Assembly (NCBI GenBank): GCA_001664005.1
Contig: CP016093.1
Coordinates: forward strand, 2,301,001-2,365,000
Direction of reading: 5' to 3'
Source of the DNA: Rhizobiales bacterium NRL2
GTDB taxonomy: Bacteria > Pseudomonadota > Alphaproteobacteria > Minwuiales > Minwuiaceae
Length of the DNA stretch: 64,000 nucleotides
Part shown: positions 58,966-64,000 of the stretch, in pieces
Layout of the letters: every line of letters starts with the position of its first letter
Position numbering within the stretch: the stretch's first letter is position 1
The notes under the pieces: generated by a model
Seen by the model: the letters and a program-made list of their open reading frames with translations, nothing else
Told to the model about the DNA's origin: nothing
Database searches by the model: none
Made by a program: the position numbers and the translations under genes

Positions 58966-59766
58966 ATGGCTGCCGAGGTTCACCCCAGCGCTTTCGTCGC
59001 CGACAATGTGCGGCTGGGCGAGGGCGTCCGCATCGGGCCGTTCTGCGTCGTCGATGGCGATATCGAACTGGGGGACGGCGTCCGGCTGGCCTCCCATGTC
59101 GCCGTGGCGGGGCGTACCCGTATCGGGCCGGGCAGCCGCGTCTTCCCCTTCGCCTCCATCGGCCACGAGCCCCAGGATCAGAAGTATCACGGCGAGGAAT
59201 CCTCGCTGGAGATCGGCGCGAACTGCACCATCCGCGAGCATGTCACCATGAATCCCGGCACCGAGGCGGGCGGTCTGGTGACGCGGGTCGGGGACAACTG
59301 CCTGGTGATGATCGGCGCCCATATCGCGCATGACTGCCTGATCGGCGACAACTGCATCCTGGTCAACAACGTGACCCTCGGCGGCCATGTGGAAGTCGAC
59401 GACTGGGCCATCATCGGCGGCATGACCGCGGTGCATCAGTTCGTGAAGATCGGACGTCACGCCATGATCGGCGGCGCTTCGGCACTGGGCACGGACGTCA
59501 TCCCCTATGGCCTGGCGCGCGGCAATCTGGCGACCCTGGACGGCCTCAATCTCGTTGGATTGAAACGGCGGAATTTTAGCCGCGAGGAGATCCACACGCT
59601 CCGTCGCGCCTACCGCTTCCTGTTTGCGCCGGAAGGCACGATGGAGGAGAAGGTGGCCGACGCCGAGAAGCTGTTCGCCAACGAGGCGGGCGTCGGCGAG
59701 ATCCTCGAATTCATCCGCGGCAGTTCCTCGCGCGGCCTCTGCACCCCGGCGCGGGATGTCGCCTAG
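58966..59766 (+). CDS. lpxA: UDP-N-acetylglucosamine acyltransferase
   Basis: A 266-residue beta-helix acyltransferase, first step of lipid A synthesis. It starts EVHPSAFVADNVRLGEGVRI and has IGHEPQDQKYHGEESSLEIG, GAHIAHDCLIGDNCILVNNV (catalytic His in this loop) and GMTAVHQFVKIGRHAMIGGA, followed by a helical C-terminal domain. The ATG at 58966 was chosen; an ATG four codons upstream (58954) overlapping fabZ is an alternative. Overlaps lpxI by 11 nt. Confidence 0.96.
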   Translation: MAAEVHPSAFVADNVRLGEGVRIGPFCVVDGDIELGDGVRLASHVAVAGRTRIGPGSRVFPFASIGHEPQDQKYHGEESSLEIGANCTIREHVTMNPGTEAGGLVTRVGDNCLVMIGAHIAHDCLIGDNCILVNNVTLGGHVEVDDWAIIGGMTAVHQFVKIGRHAMIGGASALGTDVIPYGLARGNLATLDGLNLVGLKRRNFSREEIHTLRRAYRFLFAPEGTMEEKVADAEKLFANEAGVGEILEFIRGSSSRGLCTPARDVA

Positions 59767-60586
59767 GCGCCTCGGACTGATCGCCGGCGGCGGAGAGGTG
59801 CCCGGCAATGTGGCCGACGCAGCCGTCGCTGCAGGGATGGAGGTTTTCGTCCTGGCCTTCGAGGAAGCCACGGATCCCGCCCTGCTGGCGCGCTTTCCCC
59901 ATCGTTTCATCCGTTTCGACAAGGTCGGCGGCACCCTCGAAGCGCTGAGGGCGAACCATTGCGACAGCGTCTGCATGGTTGGCAAGGTCGCACGGCCGGA
60001 CTTCAGCAAGCTGCGGCCGGACATGGCCGGCATCGGCCTTTTGCCGAAGGTGCTGGCTGCGGCCCGGAAGGGCGACGACGCCCTGCTTCAGGTGCTGGTG
60101 GATTTCTTCGACAGGAAGGGCTTCCGGGTCATGGGCGCGCACGAGATTGCGGGCGACGTGCTGGCCGCCATGGGGCCCATGGGCCGCGTCGCGCCGGGCG
60201 AGCGGGACCTTGCCGATATCGAGAAGGGCATGGCGGTTGTCGACGCGCTGGGCGCGCTCGACATCGGCCAGGGCGCCGTGGTGCGCGACGGGCTGGTGCT
60301 TGCCGTGGAGGCCGCGGAGGGCACCGACCGCATGCTGGAGCGCTGCGCCGGCCTGGGCACGGGCGCCGGGGGCGTACTGGTCAAGCTCACCAAGCCGGGA
60401 CAGGATCACCGGGTCGATCTGCCGACCATCGGCGTGGAGACGGTGGCGCGGGCCGTCGCCGCAGGTCTGAACGGCATCGCCGTTGAGGCGGGCGCCGCCA
60501 TGGTGATCGACCGCGTCGCGACGCTGGCGCGGGCCGACGCCGAGGGCCTGTTCATCACCGGGGTCGCCCGCGCCGGAAGGACCTGA
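59756..60586 (+). CDS. lpxI: UDP-2,3-diacylglucosamine pyrophosphatase LpxI
   Basis: A 276-residue enzyme that hydrolyses UDP-2,3-diacylglucosamine to lipid X; alphaproteobacteria use LpxI where E. coli uses LpxH. Conserved segments are RLGLIAGGGEVPGNVADAAV, RANHCDSVCMVGKVARPDFS, EGTDRMLERCAGLGTGAGGV and KLTKPGQDHRVDLPTIGVET. The ATG at 59756 lies inside lpxA. lpxB begins 1 bp after its stop. Confidence 0.95.
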   Translation: MSPRRLGLIAGGGEVPGNVADAAVAAGMEVFVLAFEEATDPALLARFPHRFIRFDKVGGTLEALRANHCDSVCMVGKVARPDFSKLRPDMAGIGLLPKVLAAARKGDDALLQVLVDFFDRKGFRVMGAHEIAGDVLAAMGPMGRVAPGERDLADIEKGMAVVDALGALDIGQGAVVRDGLVLAVEAAEGTDRMLERCAGLGTGAGGVLVKLTKPGQDHRVDLPTIGVETVARAVAAGLNGIAVEAGAAMVIDRVATLARADAEGLFITGVARAGRT

Positions 60587-60587
60587 G

Positions 60588-61757
60588 ATGCTCCCCATCC
60601 GCATCATGCTGGTGGCCGGCGAGCCGTCGGGCGACGTTCTGGGCGCCCACCTGATGCGATCGCTGAAGAAACTGGCCGGGGAGCGCGTCGAGATCGTCGG
60701 CGTCGGCGGCGACGCCATGGCGGCGGCCGGGCTGGAGTCGCTCTTTCCGATGGATGAGCTCTCGGTGATGGGGTTGTTCGAAATCCTGCCGCGGGCGCCG
60801 GCGATCCTGCGCCGGCTGCGGGAAACCGAAGCCTTCGCGCGCGCGAAGCGGCCACATGTGCTGCTGACCATCGATTCGCCGGGGTTCAACAAGCGTCTGG
60901 CGCGGCGGCTGCAGGATCTCGACACGATCCGGGTTCATTATGTCGCGCCGTCGGTCTGGGCCTACAGGCCGAAGCGGGCCGTGACCATGGCGGCGCTCTA
61001 CGATCATCTGCTGACGCTGCTGCCCTTCGAGCCGCCGCTGTTCGAGAAGGAGGGCCTGGCGGCGACCTTCGTCGGCCATCCGGCGGTGGAGGCGGAGAAC
61101 GCCTATCGGGGGGACATGCCGGCTTTCCGGGCGGCGCAGGGACTGTCCCCTCATGTGCCTGCGCTGGCGGTACTGTTCGGCAGCCGGAGGGGCGAGGTCC
61201 GGCGGCTGGGGCCGATATTCGTGGATGCGCTGCGCCGGTTGGCGGCCCGGGTGCCGGGCGTCCACGTGCTGGCGCCGACACTGCCGCATCTGCAGGCGGA
61301 GGTCGACCGTCTGCTCGCCCGCCAGCCATTGCCGTACACCGTGCTCGGGCAGACCGGGAAGATGGACTGCTTCCACGCCGCCGACAGCGCCCTGGCCGCC
61401 TCGGGCACGGTCGCGCTGGAGCTCGCGCTGGCCGGGACGCCGGCGGTCGTCGCCTACCGCATGAACGCGCTGACCGCGGCGCTGGCGCGGCGGCTGATCC
61501 GCATACCTCATGCCAGCCTGGTCAACATCCTGATGGACAAGCCCGTCGTGCCCGAGCTGATTCAGGAGAACTGCACCGCCGGGGCCATCGCCGGCGCGCT
61601 GCAGCGGATCATGACCGATCCGGTCGCCCGCGACGCCCAGATCGAGGCCGGGCGGACGGTCGCCATGATGCTGAAGCCCGGCGCCCTCTGGCCTTCGGAC
61701 AAGGCGGCGCGCGTGGTATTGAACCTGGCCGAAGCGAACAGGGAGAAGGACGCATGA
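60588..61757 (+). CDS. lpxB: Lipid-A-disaccharide synthase
   Basis: A 389-residue GT19 glycosyltransferase joining lipid X to UDP-diacylglucosamine. It begins IMLVAGEPSGDVLGAHLMRS and shows ELSVMGLFEILPRAPAILRR, VHYVAPSVWAYRPKRA, LLPFEPPLFEKEGLAATFVG and LAVLFGSRRGEVRRLGPIF. Overlaps gloA by 4 nt, an atypical partner for lipid A genes. Confidence 0.97.
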   Translation: MLPIRIMLVAGEPSGDVLGAHLMRSLKKLAGERVEIVGVGGDAMAAAGLESLFPMDELSVMGLFEILPRAPAILRRLRETEAFARAKRPHVLLTIDSPGFNKRLARRLQDLDTIRVHYVAPSVWAYRPKRAVTMAALYDHLLTLLPFEPPLFEKEGLAATFVGHPAVEAENAYRGDMPAFRAAQGLSPHVPALAVLFGSRRGEVRRLGPIFVDALRRLAARVPGVHVLAPTLPHLQAEVDRLLARQPLPYTVLGQTGKMDCFHAADSALAASGTVALELALAGTPAVVAYRMNALTAALARRLIRIPHASLVNILMDKPVVPELIQENCTAGAIAGALQRIMTDPVARDAQIEAGRTVAMMLKPGALWPSDKAARVVLNLAEANREKDA

Positions 61758-62155
61758 AGGACGCTCGTCTGCTGCACACCATGATCCGGGTGAAGGATCT
61801 CGACCGATCGCTGGACTTCTACACCCGCCTGCTGGGAATGAACTTGCTGCGAAAGAAGGATTTCCCGACCGGCGAGTTCACGCTGGCGTTCGTCGGCTAT
61901 GGCGACGAGGCCGACAGCACGGTCATCGAGCTGACCCACAACTGGGGCCAGGCGGAGAACTACGATCTGGGGGACGGTTTCGGCCACCTGGCAATCGGCG
62001 TGCCGGACATCTACGGCACCTGCGACGAGCTGGAAAAGGAAGGCGTTCCCATTCCGCGCCCGCCGGGCCCCATGAAGCACGGGGGATCGGTCATCGCCTT
62101 CATCGAGGATCCGGACGGCTACAAGATCGAGCTGATAGAGCGCAAGGCAGCCTAG
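61754..62155 (+). CDS. gloA: Lactoylglutathione lyase (glyoxalase I)
   Basis: A 133-residue VOC-fold metalloenzyme that isomerises the methylglyoxal-glutathione hemithioacetal. Metal ligands appear in LLHTMIRVKDLDRSLDFYTR (His), STVIELTHNWG (Glu), GFGHLAIGVPDIYGTCDEL (His) and GYKIELIERK (Glu), the glyoxalase I pattern; short length favours a nickel-type enzyme. It is coupled by 4 nt to lpxB. Its stop overlaps the stop of the convergent small gene by 4 nt. Confidence 0.95.
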   Translation: MKDARLLHTMIRVKDLDRSLDFYTRLLGMNLLRKKDFPTGEFTLAFVGYGDEADSTVIELTHNWGQAENYDLGDGFGHLAIGVPDIYGTCDELEKEGVPIPRPPGPMKHGGSVIAFIEDPDGYKIELIERKAA

Positions 62156-62370
62156 GTCAGGGCCGCGGCGCAGGCCGCGGCGGCCGCGACCGCCGCAGCC
62201 AGCAGAATCAGCCGGAATCCGGTGCCGGCCCGCCAGGGCGGCACGTTGTCGTTGGCGGGCCGTTTCGGCAGCACGGCGAGCCGGCCGATGGCCGGCCCCG
62301 GCCGCGGGAACCCGTTCCCGCGAAACCGCGGGACGGTGGCATTACGCGACTGATTCTGTTCCCGCCGCAT
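62152..62370 (-). CDS. Small PANDN-motif membrane-anchored protein
   Basis: A 72-residue frame 10 nt downstream of gltA on the same strand. The N-terminal half is Arg/Pro/Asn-rich, the middle contains PKRPANDNVPP, and the C-terminus is a hydrophobic helix (FRLILLAAAVAAAAACAAAL) that could be a tail anchor. The PANDN string recurs, as I recall, in short uncharacterised alphaproteobacterial proteins, which supports coding. Upstream TGAGGC is a weak ribosome binding site. No function is known. Confidence 0.55.
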   Translation of the reverse strand: MRREQNQSRNATVPRFRGNGFPRPGPAIGRLAVLPKRPANDNVPPWRAGTGFRLILLAAAVAAAAACAAALT

Positions 62371-62380
62371 GGTTCATGCC

Positions 62381-63688
<1,308 letters not shown>

Positions 63689-63753
63689 CGTGGACCCCCA
63701 TCCTGTTGTTCGTTGGGCGGCTCGGTCGCCGCGGAATTCCCTTGACCCTTATA

Positions 63754-63769
63754 TGGGCATTATAGCCCA
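63754..63769 (-). promoter_or_regulatory. gltA -10 element inside a palindrome
   Basis: A perfect TATAAT on the minus strand (63764-63759) sits between arms TGGGC (63754-63758) and GCCCA (63765-63769). The start would be near 63752, giving a leader of about 64 nt. The -35 is weak. A repressor bound here would block the -10. Confidence 0.5.
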
Positions 63770-63776
63770 AGCGCCG

Positions 63777-63793
63777 CGCGAGAAAATCTCGCG
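63777..63793. other. Perfect hairpin between gltX and gltA
   Basis: CGCGAGA (63777-63783) and TCTCGCG (63787-63793) form a 7-bp stem with a 3-nt loop, 10 bp after the gltX stop and over the gltA -35 region. No U-run follows, so it may be a Rho-linked end for gltX or an operator. Confidence 0.4.
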
Positions 63794-63802
63794 GACCCTG
63801 CG

Positions 63803-64000
63803 TCAGATGCGATCACCTATGCGCGCGAGCGACTCCTCCCGGCCCAGTGCGACGAGCACATCGAAAATGCCCGGCGAGACATTGGATCCGGTCAGCGCCG
63901 CGCGCAGCGGCTGCGCCACCTTGCCGAGTTTCAGTTCGTTGGTCTCGGCATAATCGCGCACCGCGGCCTCGGCGGCTTCGGCGTTCCAGTCCTCCAGCGC
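63803..64000 (-). CDS. gltX: Glutamyl-tRNA synthetase, C-terminal fragment at window edge
   Basis: Sixty-five residues and the stop of a gene whose 5' part lies outside the window. The visible end of the anticodon-binding domain reads [20 protein letters not shown] followed by [19 protein letters not shown], the conserved GltX C-terminus. In alphaproteobacteria gltX commonly lies next to gltA, supporting the call over GlnS. Confidence 0.9.
   Translation of the reverse strand, partial: ALEDWNAEAAEAAVRDYAETNELKLGKVAQPLRAALTGSNVSPGIFDVLVALGREESLARIGDRI

Overview
The window is GC-rich, densely coding chromosome from an alphaproteobacterium, most likely a Rhodospirillales-like or related deep-branching lineage. 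This rests on marker gene orders and lineage-typical families: DUF177-rpmF-plsX-fabH-ihfA-merR, proS-lolC-lolD-dnaE, rpsB-tsf-pyrH-frr-uppS-cdsA-dxr-rseP-bamA-skp-lpxD-fabZ-lpxA-lpxI-lpxB, a short ProS without the editing insertion, LpxI instead of LpxH, an AapJQMP transporter, and homologues of mitochondrial respiratory-assembly factors. I see no phage, insertion sequence, CRISPR array or plasmid signature.

Layout. 1-5.8 kb: a truncated alpha/beta hydrolase, a UbiD-family decarboxylase, and yajC-secD-secF with a Mth938/NDUFAF3-like gene. 5.9-10.7 kb: bamE, divergent from a run holding a CBP3/UQCC1-like chaperone, DUF177, rpmF, plsX, fabH, ihfA and a MerR regulator, then tRNA-Pro(GGG). 10.7-16.1 kb (minus strand): a zinc metallopeptidase, a squalene/phytoene-synthase-fold protein resembling NDUFAF6 that appears to start at ATC, an alkylsulfatase, folD, DUF167 and YggT. 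16.2-20.3 kb: a lipid or steroid-like catabolic group (DUF35 protein, two thiolase-fold proteins, cytochrome P450) arranged around a perfect palindrome. 20.4-27.6 kb (minus strand): glpK, isovaleryl-CoA dehydrogenase, and a five-gene operon for coenzyme F420 (TIGR03032-like protein, npdG, cofE, cofD and a lone ABC-exporter membrane domain). 27.7-30.8 kb: a predicted small RNA with its own promoter and CRP-like site, a Crp/Fnr regulator, an orphan modA, and a MetC-like lyase. 31-36 kb: aapJQMP and an FMN reductase. 36-40 kb: GFA protein, small membrane protein, purD, an ACAD10/11-like phosphotransferase, an NTF2-like protein. 40-47.3 kb: proS, lolC/E, lolD, a 35-residue membrane microprotein under a LexA-like direct-repeat array, and dnaE. 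47.3-62.2 kb: the translation/isoprenoid/outer-membrane/lipid A superoperon ending in gloA. 62.2-64 kb: a PANDN-motif small protein, gltA and the end of gltX.

The parts most worth following up are (i) the SOS-like microprotein between lolD and dnaE, reminiscent in design of the Caulobacter division inhibitor SidA; (ii) the minus-strand small RNA next to the Crp/Fnr gene; (iii) the F420 operon with a lone ABC membrane domain; and (iv) three relatives of mitochondrial complex I/III assembly factors within about 7 kb. Everything was read by eye. Family assignments rest on recalled motifs and gene order; no search or folding program was run.
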